Source of the DNA: Whalleya microplaca
Lineage: Eukaryota > Ascomycota > Sordariomycetes > Xylariales > Xylariaceae
NCBI GenBank assembly: GCA_022497155.1
Contig: MU385744.1
Location: forward strand, 124,001 to 188,000
DNA: 64,000 nucleotides
Direction: 5' to 3'
Of the stretch, positions 37,573 through 49,552 are shown piece after piece. The position numbers and the translations under genes were made by a program. Below the pieces are notes generated by a model that made no database searches, was not told the origin of the DNA, and saw only the letters and a program-made list of their open reading frames with translations. Each line of letters starts with the position of its first letter. Position 1 is the first letter of the stretch.

Positions 37573-39166
37573 ACTCGCATCTGCATAGGAGCGAAATTTA
37601 CAGATGTCTGAGTGATTGAAAGTCCCAACTTCAATCTATCGATTCCAAGACTAACTCTTATAACAGCAACCTCCTGCAAGTCAACCGTGCATAATACAAA
37701 ATCGGATCCTCTCTACATACATTGAGTTTCAGCAGTAATCACATTTAAATTTCTTGAATATCACGCTCCGTTATGGCTCTTTGTTGGATTACCTTCATAT
37801 TCCACTGGCGCCGATATAGAACTACACTTCTATATGTCGAATGCACGACACTCATCCTCAGTCACATACACATTTATCTGATGAATACATATATTGTGTG
37901 CTATATGATGGGTTATATTATCTTTATCTCCTTGCATTAATACAGTAGAAGCAGTATTCATCTGTATCGAGATGTATTCATCTAATCCTTAGATATAGGA
38001 AAGTAGTACTTAATGGGTTTAAGGCTAGATAACCGTAGCATAGAGCAGTAAGACGGCCTCAATCCAAGCTTGAAGACAGTAGGTAGGTGATTAGACCACG
38101 ATATTGAATGTCGCACACCAGACCCTGGGCTGCCTGGTAAGCAGTGTCTCTTATAAGTACAGACTTTAAGCTGAATGTTAGATATCTTTAATAGGTTAGG
38201 AACCTTCTTATTTACAGCAACGTTCTCCTTCCCCAACTTACACCAGAGCAGCTCAAAAGCCCTACAGCACCATGCACTTTGTTATATGAGCCCACGAAAT
38301 ATCTAACCGCTTAATCTTGACTTCAGGATCGAAACTTAGTATCGAAGCATTACCCACAGACAGCCTGATAATTCCGGCAAACACCATAGACGTCGTTGCG
38401 AAAGTATCAGATAAAACACCGCATTTTAATTCACCGTGGCAGCGTTTCTACGTGGAAACACCGAGCTTTAGTTGCTTACACCATGGTTTAAGGAGTTGTC
38501 TGCGCAACCACCTTTATTTTCGCTTTCCAGCACTTGTCCATATCTCGATAGCTTCGTCTAACTTAGGTAGATAGTAACCTTCAACCACTCGGTTTCCACA
38601 CGCAGCCTGATCCTTCATACATCACGGATCGGTATCTCTCATTATACTATTAGAGGTCTCCTCAGACTCGTCTTTTACAAATACCTAACAGACACGCGCA
38701 TCAAAATCACATTCACACATACCATGGCAACAACAACAGCTACCTGACTAAGCACACACACACGCATAGAAATCCGAAAGTGACAAATGCTCTTCTCATT
38801 CGATCGATCATTAGCTGCTAAGATAGCTCCGTAAACAAATCCCAGGCAACTAGGTAGGTGAAGTGAAACCATCTCATCCCATCCCGTCCCTAAGCCTATC
38901 TAACTGACTGCATGCATGCATCAACAAGTACCTAGGTAGTAGTAGCAGTGTGGTGCGCCGAAACCTGAAATATAATTCCCAATTCCAATTCCAATTCCAA
39001 AAAAAAGAAAGTGCGAGACTCCTCGTTCAACCACTTTTCGTAAATAGTTTTAGTTTGATACCTTCTTGCTTCTCGTTGCCGTATTGCTTTTCCAGTTCCC
39101 GTAGGTAATTCTCCATACCTAGCTTTTCTTCCCCTTCACTCTATTCCCCCATTGTGTCGGCATCAC
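35438..39166. other. Gene-poor region between cyclin and WSC protein genes
   Basis: About 3.7 kb without a supported gene. It includes the cyclin 3' UTR, T-rich and AT-rich DNA, a (TA) microsatellite and two ACCTAGGT palindromes (37254 and 38930). An 86-codon open frame at 38317-38574 (+) lacks an ATG start and a family. The last few hundred bases before 39167 are probably the 3' UTR of the WSC gene. Confidence 0.5.
37534..37570. repeat. (TA)n microsatellite, about 18 units
   Basis: An uninterrupted alternating TA tract of 37 bases in non-coding DNA. Confidence 0.95.
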
Positions 39167-42100
39167 CTACCACACATATACCGGCCGTATCCGCTGCCAC
39201 CGTGGGTCCGCAGACACAGACGAGCTAGCGGTCGTCGTAGGCGGCACCTCGAACTCGAGGTCCGGCGTACCGCTTGACTGCTCCGGCTCCGGCTCTTTAC
39301 GGCTGCTCATGGCATGATGCAGCATGACCGTCGGCCCCGGCTCCCCGTCGGGCTCCGTCCACGCCAGCATGGACGCGAGCGTAGTCATCGTCGGCGCAGG
39401 ACGGCCGTAGGGCACCACGCCACTCGGGAACGTGTAGCCGGAAGGGTTCGGCCCAGCACCACCGCCGCCACCGTTTGGCGTCGTCGGTTGGCCCTGGCCC
39501 GGCACCGGTGGCGTGGTACCTGGACTGTTCCCAGCTGCTGGGCTCGTCGGTGGTGTCCCTGGACTCGGGCTGCCGGGTACGGCCCCAGGTCCACCGTTTC
39601 CTGGTGGATTCGCAGTTGGATTGGGCCCCGGTGTCGTATTACCGTTTCCGCCGGCTGGCGGTGTAGCCGGGCCCTGGCCCTGAGTACCGCTGGGGTTGGG
39701 ACTCCCTCCATTACCCGGTGGATTGCAGTTCGGATCCGTAGACCCCGGGGCACACGAGCTACCACCACCACCACCACCCGTCGGTTGGTTCTGTCCCGGA
39801 CCAACCCCACCCCCTCCATTATTCGGCGACGCGCACGCGGGGTCCGTCGAGCCCGGCGCGCAGCTTGGGTTTGCAGGGGGAGGGGGTTGGTTCTGTCTAG
39901 GAGCAACGCCGCCTCCGTTGTTTGGCGCGGTGCAGGCAGGGTCCGTGGACCCGGCTGTGCAAGACGGCGGACCACCGCTGGGAACCGGGCCCGTGGGTGC
40001 AGGTGGTTGGCCTTGACCGGGGGCAACGCCGCCGGCGCCGTTGGGTGACGACAGGCTTGGGACTACGGTGGGGGATGGCGGGTTGTTGGGTCCTGCGCCC
40101 CCGATCCCGTTTGGCGACGTCGTGCCCGGGACTGCTCCGGACGGTGTCGGAGCTCCGCTTCCTAACGGGTTGCAAGCTGGGTCATTTGATCCAGGTGTGC
40201 AAGAGGGATTTAAGCCCGGTGAGGTACCTTGGCCTTGACCTGGCGAGGCACCGCCGTGGCCTGCTAGACTCGTACAAGCTGGATCATTGGAGCCGATCGT
40301 GCAGAAGTTGCCACCGTTGATGGTCGGGTTAGGCGTCACAGTAGCGACGTTTGAAGGTGAGCCTGGTCCCGAGCCTTGACCTGGTGAAACCGGGCCCGAA
40401 TTACCGCCGCCGTTGTTTCCTGGATTGCAGTTTGGATCTGTAGAGCCTGGGATACAAGTGCTGGGCACACCACTATTTAACGGATTGGAACTCGGATTAG
40501 GGGGAATGCTTCCTTGCCCTGGTTGGTTTACTGGAGCTGGGCCTGCAGTGCCCTGACCTTGACTAGGAACAGTTGGACTTGGTATTGTCGGAGCCGCAGG
40601 GGAAGCACCTCCTTGGCCCTGACCAGGTAAAGTTGGACTTGGACCTGTCGGGTTCGCCGGCGAAGCACCTCCTATGCCTTGGCCAGGAGAGGTTTGGCCT
40701 GGGATTCCACCGGGAGGTGTGCCTACAGGAGCAGTGGGTGAATTGGGAATACTTCCCTGCCCTGGTTGAACACCACCAATGCCGTTTCCAGGTGTACTAG
40801 GATTGCCTCCCGGACTGCTGGGAGGGGCTCCTTGACCGGGTGCGACACCGCCAACGCCGTTTGGAGTCGAGCTGGGGATACCTGCGGGAACCGTTGGACT
40901 GGCACCACCTATACCAGATGGAGGAGATCCTGGAATCGTAGGATTACTGTCCCCTCCTCCGTTATTTGGCGAAGTGTTGGGGTTAGGACCGGGAGTTGGG
41001 GTAGCGGGATTACTGCCCTGTCCAGGCGAAGCACCGCCCATTCCGTTCGGATTCGATGCCGGGCTTGTCCCTGGAATGGGGCCGCCGGGAACGGTCGCTG
41101 GTGGATTGGTACTCCCACCTGGGGGAGGCAGATTGGGACTCGCACCTCCAACCGGGTTCGGAGATTGCGGATTGGTTCCGACAGGCGGAGTGAGAACGGC
41201 ACTGGTGTATGGTCCAGTATTACTGCCGGGCGTAAGGGGGTTTGCGCCTCCGGCACCGTTCGGAGTCGAGCCAGGCGGATTGCCTTGGGCTGGAGCAGGA
41301 CCGCCCATTCCATTTGGACCAGTTGTGCCAGGTGGATTGCCCTGAGCTGGAGCAGGACCGCCCATGCCATTCGGCAGCTGGCCCTGCGGCTGTCGTGTTC
41401 TTGTCCCAAATTGACTGATCAGCTGACTCGTGTCCACCCCTGGACCAGGATATTGTATTGCCGGCGTAGTAAGTATGGTCTCCGCGACACCACCGAGGTC
41501 GACGGACATGACCTCAGGCGGCACGACAGTCGCGGGCAACGGCTGGGGTCCGGCACTGGCCCAGCCATGCGCCTCGTTATCCAGACTGTAGCAACTGAGC
41601 GCGTTATCGCCACCGCAAGCCTGCGTCTCATCGCCGGTGCAAGGTGTCGAACAGAAGTCGTCGCTGAGCTGCTGCGTGCCGTTGAGGAAGTTTCCGCAGA
41701 AACAGGTATTGCCGTATTCACTGCCGGCCATGACATAACCACGGAGCATGCAGTGTTCAACGCACCTTTCGTTGGTGAGTGGGCCTATGGCAGCGGGCGG
41801 TTCCATGTTGAGCGCCCGCTGACCCTGCTGGTCAGCCCAGCAGCCGCAGAAGCCCCAGTCTGAGGCTACGAGCGGGCTCCTGACAGTCGGCTGACTTCCT
41901 CCTAGCCCTGCTGGCTGCGTTGAGCTTGACTGAGGAGCACTTACTGATGAGGGAGGAGCTGTAGATGAGGGAGTAGGCGTGGACGATGGAGTTGCCGTAG
42001 ATGATGGAGTCGCTGTAGCTGGGGGAGTAGCCGCAGGTGTAGTAATACCAGGGCTGTTGCTAGTTGGTCCGCTTGATCCTGCACATGTATCCGGACCGGG

Positions 42101-43709
42101 CGTTGGTTGAGGGGCACAAAACCATCCACCATCGCAGTGAGCGCAAGGCCAACCAAACCCACACGGGGCAGGCTGTGCCGGGGTTTGCGGAGGTGGGCAG
42201 AACCACCCGTCAAGACAGTCATGGCAAGTATAGCCTGAGCCAGGACATGGCCCCTGGGCGCCGTTGGGTCCAGGAGAAACGGCCGGCGCGTTGGGGCAAT
42301 GGCAGGGCGACTGAGGAGGACAAGTGGGGACAGGGGGAGGTGGCGGACATGGGTCATAGAAATATTCAGTAACAGTGGACGTTCCGCTAGGTCTGTATAA
42401 GGCGTTAATCGTGATCCATATCATCACCACTCGCAACAAGCAACTTACGAAACAACCATCTGGGTTGATGCTGATGTACATGTCCCTGTGATAGTAGTAA
42501 ACTGGGTCACAGTAGACGCTCCATTTGCTAAAGACTATTAGCAGTAGGCCTCTTCCACTTTGAAGAATACCAATGCTAGGACTCACCACTAGTGGCACTT
42601 GGTGACGTAGATGGATTAGTAGTAGGACCAGGCGGCCCAAATGGTGGACTCGTGACCGGAGGTAGCGTAATTGTGGGCATGGAAGGGCTCAATATAGTGT
42701 CTGTCGGGCTCGGGACACTTGCACTTGTAGGTGGTGTAAGTGTTAAGGAAGCCTGCGTATTAGACGCAGGCGAAATTGCAGGGGAAACATTAGAGACCGC
42801 CGCGGAAACAGCTGAAGCCATATTGCCACATATACCAGCAACGGTAGAGAGCACACCATCGATCACAGTCGCAACGCCGCACACATTTTTCTCAATGATC
42901 TCACCGACGAGGGAGACCGGGCCGTCCGCCACAGCCGCGACGCCTGCGAGATCGCTTTTTATCGCCTTGGAAAGATCGTCCAATACCGGTGCTGGGATGA
43001 CAGAAGCAGCGTTGGCCGTGACCTCACTGACGACACTGTCGATCGCGTTGTTCAAGTTCTGGAATAAACTATCCGCGTTGTTCAGGGCCTGGGAAGCATC
43101 CAACTGGCCTCCTGCAACTTGATTCCCCATCGATGCAATATCGGCAGCTACAGACTGAACAGAATCTGCTATGGCTTGAGCCTTCGAAGTCACTGCGTTA
43201 ATGATGTTTGGTGCCACCATAGGGGCAATCCCATCGAGAAATCCAGCAAGCTTGTTCCCAAGGCCCGCAAGCTCAGCGCCCGTCGGTTCAGGCTTTGCGG
43301 TTATAGGCGCTGTCAGTGGATTTGCCGTCAAGATAGGTACCCCCTGGGAAGCCCCAACACTGGGCAAATTAATGGGGGAAGTTAGACTGTTGACGGCATT
43401 GACGACCTTCGTAACTAACTCGTCTGCAGCGTTTGGGATGAGGCTCGCGAGCGCCTTAGGTATAGCACCGGGAAGGGCACCCACGCCCATGCCGAGATTG
43501 CGCTTCTCATGATTTACTTCAGTATCCCCAAGGTTCGACTGCTTAGACGAACCGTCATTCTCTGGCAACAAGCTGAATTCCTCAAACGTGAGGGTCTCGA
43601 CCGGATTGCAAAGAGAAACATTAGCAAGAAGAGTCGAAGCCACTAGTATAGTTATGAATAGGTGTCTCGGTATATTAGAAGCGGGCGGTGAAGAATGAGT
43701 AGCCATCAT
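39167..43709 (-). CDS. Giant secreted WSC-domain, Pro/Gly-repeat cell-wall protein, 1475 aa
   Basis: Exons are 43709-42587, 42527-42449 and 42392-39167. The second exon is fixed by the reading STVTQFTTITGTC, which matches the STVTEYFYDPC that follows; other phases break the frame. A signal peptide (about 1-35, HLFITILVASTLLANVSLC) is followed by a dibasic HEKR site near residue 71, an Ala/Val-rich helical domain (to about 330), Ser/Thr/Pro linkers, a Cys-rich block with two DGWFC repeats, and a WSC domain with eight Cys (about 578-672, FCGCWADQQGQRALN). About 700 residues of Pro/Gly/Ser/Asn repeats (GIGGASPGQG-like) follow, with six CxxGSxDPxC loops interspersed. WSC domains bind wall glucans. 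There is no C-terminal GPI signal or membrane helix, so the protein is probably secreted and wall-associated, heavily O-glycosylated. Confidence 0.85.
39400..41410 (-). repeat. Degenerate Pro/Gly/Asn coding repeat array in the WSC protein
   Basis: The minus-strand frame encodes dozens of diverged copies of a 10-20 residue unit around G-[IMVA]-GG-[AV]-[SA]-PGQG, together with Cys-bounded GS[TN]DP loops. The units differ in length and sequence but share the GGxxPGQG core. The DNA is GC-rich, which produces long spurious frames on the other strand. Confidence 0.8.
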
Positions 43710-44452
43710 TGGAAGATATCGAATTGGTTGGTCAATCCCAGGGTTCTAAAACGAAAGACAAGAATAGGGGTCCAAAACGGGATTATCGGTGAGACGAGAA
43801 GCAGAAACGTTCAAAATTGGCAAAAAATTCAAGTCCAAAACACCAAAACGACCACGGCTGGAGCAATGAGAAGCTTAAAGAGAGATAGAATTGGGAGTAC
43901 GAAGCAAAGTGTGGACGCGGAATCGAATGCCGACTTGATTAATATCTCAGACTCTTGCTACTTCCCTCTATCAGCCCAAGGTCGGCAGGCTATGGGTGTC
44001 CAACCTCGCAACTGCTACAAGAAAAGAGCATATTGACGAGAGAAGGCACCACGTACACAGACACCTGGCGTAACAATCTGTGCTACTCATCAGAGACAGA
44101 TTCGGAAATAAAGTCGAGTTCCAAGTCAACCTAGGTAGCAAGTAAAGTGCTCCTTGGGGTTTAATATATACAGAAAAACACTTGTGACTTCTGTCAACAC
44201 ACTAGTCTCAGAAGCATCTGAATACGACCATGTCTGAGTATACCTTGCTGTCCCAGAACACTTGTTCCAGACATTTTGATTAGTAAGGGCAAAGTCAGAT
44301 GGTTGCACATGCACAAACACAGAGCGAGAAGGTTCATTTGTCAGAACATAGCTGCTATTTTTGCTGCCTGGATCTGATACCTGCCTATCCGGCAACCGAT
44401 GCAATCATAAAGCATAAAAGGAATCCACGCCGTATGCCCGAAATGCCCCCCT
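43710..44452. other. Intergenic region, WSC gene promoter and rps2 3' flank
   Basis: About 740 bp lying upstream of the WSC gene and downstream of rps2, both on the minus strand. It carries an ACCTAGGT palindrome (44129-44136). Short frames on both strands are not coding-like. Confidence 0.5.
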
Positions 44453-45431
44453 CTAGATTCTCTTGGTCTGCCGCAGGGTATCCGCATACTCTTCCAACGG
44501 GCTTCTGATCAACTTCGTGTCTTTCCACAGATTGGGCGTCAAGAAACCGTAAGTGTTGGAGATGGCTGCGAAGGTAGCTTTCAGGGTGTTCTCGAGGGTC
44601 TTGGTCGAGCCAGATGACGATGTGTAGGCGTCCTCAATACCAGCGAGCTGGAGGAGACGCTTGACGGCAGGCGAAGCGACAATCTGGGTACCACGAGGAG
44701 CAGGGATCAGCTAGAATATTGTTAGCGCTCTATAATCACTCCCGTACTACATGAAGCGTTGTAAACTTGACATACTCTGACTGTGACGGAACCGCACTTT
44801 CCGCTCTCCTTGACGGGCAGAGAGTGAGGGAGACCAAGGTTGGTACCCCAGTAACCACGACGGACGGGAATAACACTCAGCTTTGCGATGATGATGGCGG
44901 CTCGGATAGCAGTGGCGACTTCCTTGGAGGTCTTGATACCAAGACCGACGTGACCCTCGGAGTCACCAATGATGACGATGGCCTTGAATCGGGTTCGCTG
45001 ACCGGCACGGGTCTGCTTCTGGACGGGCTTGATCTATATTTTCGACATTGGAATTAGCAATTGGATTGACTAGATGCAAACATGCACCTCTGCCACAAAA
45101 CAAAATACAGTCCTGGTGGCAGGCGATTGCGAAGCCTGCATGTGACAGATGTATTGCATACCTTCATGACCTCGTCCTTTAGCTTGGGCAGGAAGAAGTC
45201 GACGATCTGGTACTCCTTGATGGGGAGGGAGTGCAGGTAGATCTCCTCCATGCTCTTGATCTTGCCAGCCTTCACGAGACGGCCCAGCTTGGTGACGGGC
45301 ATCCATTCCTTCTCGCTGTCCTTGTTTCCGCCTCGTCGGCCTCGGCCTCTGCCACGGCCACGGCCACGATCGCCGCCTCGGTCTCCTCTGGAACCAAAAC
45401 CACCTCCGCGGGCACCGCCTCGGTCAGCCAT
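44453..45431 (-). CDS. rps2: 40S ribosomal protein uS5 (S2), 261 aa
   Basis: This is a small-subunit protein near the mRNA entry channel, required for decoding accuracy and for export of pre-40S particles. Exons are 45431-45162, 45033-44776 and 44710-44453, all joined in phase 0, giving 261 residues. The N-terminus is an RG/RGG-rich tail (about 5-35), the usual target of arginine methylation by Rmt3/PRMT3. The S5 double-stranded-RNA-binding fold begins [16 protein letters not shown] and continues [20 protein letters not shown], and the S5 C-terminal domain includes [13 protein letters not shown] and [16 protein letters not shown]. Intron-rich structure with the first intron early is typical for fungal ribosomal protein genes. 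Length and all core motifs are normal. Confidence 0.97.
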
Positions 45432-46658
45432 GTTGGATTAATCGGGAAGAGGTATGGGCTGTCGGAAAGTCGTTAGTATGGCAGTGTTGCGTAAGTACAA
45501 ACGTTTTGGTTGTGGTTGTTTGGAGGGTGGCCCTACTTTTGAGATTTGGGGAATTTTCGCGGTGGAGGGGTCCTGGCAATTTTTGATTTTCGATCGGGGT
45601 TTGTGGGCGTTCGCGCCCCAGCCGAGGTGGTCTGTGCTCGAGCTATAGTTTGTGCATGTACCTCCGTACCCACTCTATTCTCCAACGTTGAATCTCTGTT
45701 TCACCTGCAGATTAATGCAGTCGACTTACTCGCAATAGCTTCATGCTCATAAACTGAATGAATTACAACTCCCCATCATTCAAATCGTCTAATGGCTACT
45801 AAATATTGAAGTTATGTGGGAATGATATTTAGCCTATTGTGAAAGAAACTTACCTATGAAATACTAGAGTACTTATTGGCTTCCATGGATATATTCCTTT
45901 AGTACATACCTATTGCCTCATTCTCTAACACGAATATCATGTCCAAGTAAGGTGTAAGACATATCGATATTTGCCAGTACCTTCAGCACGTAAGTACGGG
46001 TTCTAGCAACCCTCTCAGTTTCGTTCTGAAGATACTCTATGCCTATACTCAAGCGGATACTTCTGCGAGTTGCGCATGTAGAGGTAAAGCTTAAACGTGT
46101 AATCAGATCTGGCATAAATCTTTCCTATAAACTCTAGAGGTTTTTATTTGGTAAGCATACGATGTTCGCAACGTATGAATACATAGTACTTAATCAACGG
46201 AGGCAACGAAGTCTAAGTCGGAAAAGGGGCGAAGTATGTGTTTAATGTATGCTACTCATTGTGATACTAAGTAGTTCAACAATGTAATGCCTATGACCTT
46301 AGGTATGCAGGAGAAACCTTGGAACACCTCGCGGCATTGCCATTGCCCTAGCGATCTAACTCCTATGTACAACAGCATAGACCCGACCCGACCCCCCTGC
46401 TTTTGGGAAAGCTATCAACAAACCTATGCCTGCCTGCCTGTCCTAACAACGAACTCATCAATCGTCCAACACCAAGAGAACCAGGATGATACAGGAATCG
46501 ATGTGTGAATCATGCATTCGACATAAACAGGGAAAAAAAGACCCGACCTGACCCGACCCGAGGAGTTGCGCGTTTTAAATCATACATTACACAGCGTGTG
46601 GTGGCTGGTAAGGAGGGTATCATCAACATTTTGAGAGTGATTGTTCTTCACGAGCATC
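45432..46658. other. rps2 promoter and sulfurtransferase 3' flank
   Basis: About 1.2 kb. The first 250 bases include T-rich and GGGG-rich segments next to the rps2 start. The remainder is AT-rich and without coding frames. Two clusters of a GACCC/GACCCG repeat lie at 46380-46397 and 46540-46561, close to the 3' end of the sulfurtransferase gene. Confidence 0.5.
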
Positions 46659-47724
46659 CTACTCGTCCTTGACAATCAGATTGTCTGAGGGACTAACACG
46701 TTGTGCCCATTCACTATTACATCTGTTAGTCCATACACAGATCAGGGGGAAGGGGTTTGACTCACGTCCAACTGCCGTCGTAAACCTTTCGACTCCCTGG
46801 GCCGCCAAGGCCTGCCTCTTCGAGTGCAGTATCAATGGCGACGGCGGTCACACCAGTGCCACAGGATGATATGATTGGTTTCGATGGGTCGATTCCTTTC
46901 TCCTCGAATACCTTCCTCAGCTGCTCCTTGGGCAAGAAAGCCTTGGTCTCGGGGTCGAGGACGGAGCTGAAGGGAACGCTGATAGAACCTGGCATGTGGC
47001 CAGACGACAAGCCTTCTCTGGGTTCGGGGTCCTTGCCGGTGAATCTGCCATTGGGTCGAGCATCGAGTATTTGAACACCCTCAGCGCCTTCCTTATTGTA
47101 ATCTAATGCGACCTCTCGCACCTCATCGTAACTTGCGACCTTATCCTCGTCCATCTTGGGGATCGGGTAGGTATTGCACTCTATGCTATACAGCTCGCCA
47201 GACTCTGTAGGGAGGCCTTCCTCCACCCATAGCTTGAAGTTGTTCAGGACATGCACCTTGGGATGCCCGAAGACCTTCAGAGTCCAACCTGCTCTCGGGG
47301 CACTGAAGATGCCCAGCTCTTTTGTATCGTAGACAACTACCGTGTCTTCCTTTCTGATGCCGAGCTCGCTCATGGCTTCGGCGAATTGCTTTGGGCTTGG
47401 TAGCATGTGAGGGTAGGGACTTCGTTTATCGATGACCTTGTCGAGGTCAAAGAAGCGTGCCTTGGGGATTCGCTTCTCGCGAAAGACCTCGATGCCTTTC
47501 CGGCCATCGTTCGGGAGGAACCAGGCAGCGCACAGCGGTATTACTCGAGGTTCCGGGCTGATAGAGGAGGGGGGGCTTCTCTTCAGAGCTTCGGCCAGCT
47601 CCTTGGGAGTGACTAGGTAGGATGAGAGGCTTCGATGTGGCTCCATGATGTGGATTCTAGATGATTTGAGGTTGTGTCGGGGAAGAAACGCTCTCGTGCA
47701 GCGGAAGATTGCGAGGGTAGCCAT
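46659..47724 (-). CDS. tum1: Two-domain rhodanese: 3-mercaptopyruvate / thiosulfate sulfurtransferase, 337 aa
   Basis: The enzyme transfers sulfane sulfur from 3-mercaptopyruvate or thiosulfate, and the yeast homologue Tum1 feeds sulfur to tRNA thiolation. Exons are 47724-46766 and 46713-46659; the 52-nt intron has an ACTAACA branch and joins in phase to give 337 residues. Two rhodanese domains are visible (about 35-175 and 195-330). Only the second has the active-site loop, SSCGTGVTA with Cys near 288, next to a CGSGVT-type consensus. The first 26 residues are basic, hydrophobic and acid-free (MATLAIFRCTRAFLPRHNLK), a mitochondrial targeting type of sequence. A second Met at codon 27 (MEPHRSLSSYLV) gives a cytosolic-length protein. 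Confidence 0.93.
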
Positions 47725-49069
47725 GACTGGTTGGCTCGATAGGCGGACACTATGCAGCTTATGTACTCTCAGATCGTGAACACTCCGGTGGTCGGCACCG
47801 TCGGTAGTGGAGATGCTGCAGAAGCGGGTTATCTAGGCGGGTGAGGTTGAGCCACTGCTCGGAAGTGAGCGATCTAGATAGGCACCTCCCCCGAGAACAA
47901 GATGGTAGAAGGCTTCTGTGATTGTGGGACAGAATGAGGTGATGTGATAATGAATCACACACAGGTGCTTGTTTGCCTCCTTGCTAATAACTAGTCTTTC
48001 CCTGGCTGACTGACTCTGCGCGGGGTCCTGTGAGTCAATGGTACTGGAGGTCAATGGTGCTGGAGAGAGGCAAGAGGTTTTCTCTTTGTATCATATGAGT
48101 TTTTGTTAGGTAGTAGATGTTTTGCGACGGCGTGGAAGTCTAATAGTTCATTCTACGATAATCTTCTATTGCTGAAAACTGACCGCCAGGGTATTGCCGG
48201 TTATAGGAATACATCGACCTGTGGTGGTGGTCACGAATTGGGCTAGAGAATCCATGAGCTGTGTAAGCGTAGTGTGTAATAAATTTCTTTTATCAAAAGA
48301 GCAAGCGACGGCTGAAATAGTGCGCAAATGACAAACCACACACCCACCCACAGATACAGAGACCTGTGGCGGTGCAAATGTCTTCTAGATGGACCCAGCG
48401 CCAATGCCGCTTTTATGTACTAAAGAACTTGGACTTGTGGGCTAAGGTAGTACGAATTACAAAACTATAGCTATCATATAGAATTGCTCTTACACGTGTA
48501 TTCCGTATGCTTATTGCATGAGAGTTATTTCGTCTATTCTCATCAACTTACATTTATTTATTACAGTTGAGATATATCAGATAAGAAATATTTGAGCTCA
48601 TATAGTGCTCGAATGTTCAAAGGCTCTTTTGATAGAGAAGAGGGTATCAATGGCGTAGCTTCTTTTACCAGTTTTGAAAACACTATTGGCTTTCTTCAGG
48701 GAACCATGGCTTTATCCTCTTATCTGAGGAAATTGGCAGTCAGTATTGGGTTGCGCTTGGGAGATACAGAAAGCTGATATGGAAGTAAAGCAGGTAGCTT
48801 CGAGCTTGAGGTGTGGGTAAATCGAGGTACATAGGTCACTCAATTGATAACACTTTATTCACTTATCCGCATTCTCGTTATCGTAATCATGTCACCAATT
48901 GTAGCATATGGTATGGCTTGGCTTCTATTCTTATGCTACATGCACTTACATAGATGGGACAACAACGACAACACCAACCCATCATAGTCGCCCATTCCAA
49001 CTACTTTGTTTCTTTCGGCCCCACACATATCTGAGAACATATATTCTACTGCGAAGCTAGACTTTTACG
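47725..49069. other. Divergent intergenic region, sulfurtransferase / apc11
   Basis: About 1.35 kb between two divergent genes. Open frames are short. A 60-codon frame around 48592-48777 (+) and one at 48166-48351 (-) have no recognised family. The sequence is AT-rich in its centre. Both promoters are presumably here, but no motif is assigned. Confidence 0.5.
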
Positions 49070-49552
49070 ATGAAGGTCAAAATCAAGCAGTGGAACGCTG
49101 TCGCGACTTGGAGATGGGATCTCCCAGAGGACGATGTATGTGGTATCTGCCAAGTCCACTTCGATGGAACATGTCCTACTTGCAAGTATCCCGGCGATGA
49201 CTGCAGCCTCTGTAAGCTAAGCTCCTGTTTATATACATCTGAACATAGCCGTTTGACTGACTTTACTCTTAGTATCCGGCAAGTGCGGGCACAACTTTCA
49301 TATGGTCAGTGTCAGGCTCGAGCCTTGTTGATGAAACTCGGGGGGCTGACCAATTCACAGCACTGCATTATGGAATGGATCAAGCAGGACTCGGCCAAGG
49401 GGCAATGCCCAATGTGCCGACAAAGTGAGTCTGACCCTTGAGCTTAGGGGCTTTGGAATTGACGTGATTCTATAGAGTTTGAATGGGGAGACACCGGCAC
49501 AGCCCAGCAACCAGAGTCACCTGATGAGCAGCCAAATGTAGCTGAGGGATAG
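49070..49552 (+). CDS. apc11: Anaphase-promoting complex subunit Apc11, RING-H2, 104 aa
   Basis: This is the catalytic RING subunit of the APC/C ubiquitin ligase, which binds the E2 and drives cyclin B and securin degradation in mitosis and G1. Four exons, 49070-49211, 49273-49304, 49361-49424 and 49476-49552, join in phase to give 104 residues. The protein starts MKVKIKQWNAVATWRW and carries the full ligand set in order: CGICQVHFDGTCPTCKYPGDDC, then KCGHNFHMHCIMEWI, then QCPMCRQKFEW. The extra Cys pairs between the first and third ligands bind the third zinc typical of Apc11 and Rbx1. The C-terminal tail after FEWGD is short, acidic and Gln/Pro-rich. Three tiny introns in 480 bases is characteristic for the fungal gene. 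Confidence 0.95.

Noticed and set aside
38317..38574. 86-codon plus frame (SIEALPTDSLIIPANTIDVVAKV)
   Set aside because: No ATG, no recognised family, and isolated in AT-rich DNA; likely chance, although a lone exon cannot be excluded.
40766..41863. 365-codon plus-strand frame, and others at 39314-40048
   Set aside because: These are shadows of the GC-rich Pro/Gly repeat of the WSC gene. Composition is Arg/Trp/Thr-rich and no domain is present.
42393..42640. WSC gene start at 42640 with the frame reading through 42448-42393
   Set aside because: Splicing the two introns gives STVTQFTTITGTCTSAS, matching the adjacent STVTEYF repeat, and links to a proper signal peptide exon at 43709.
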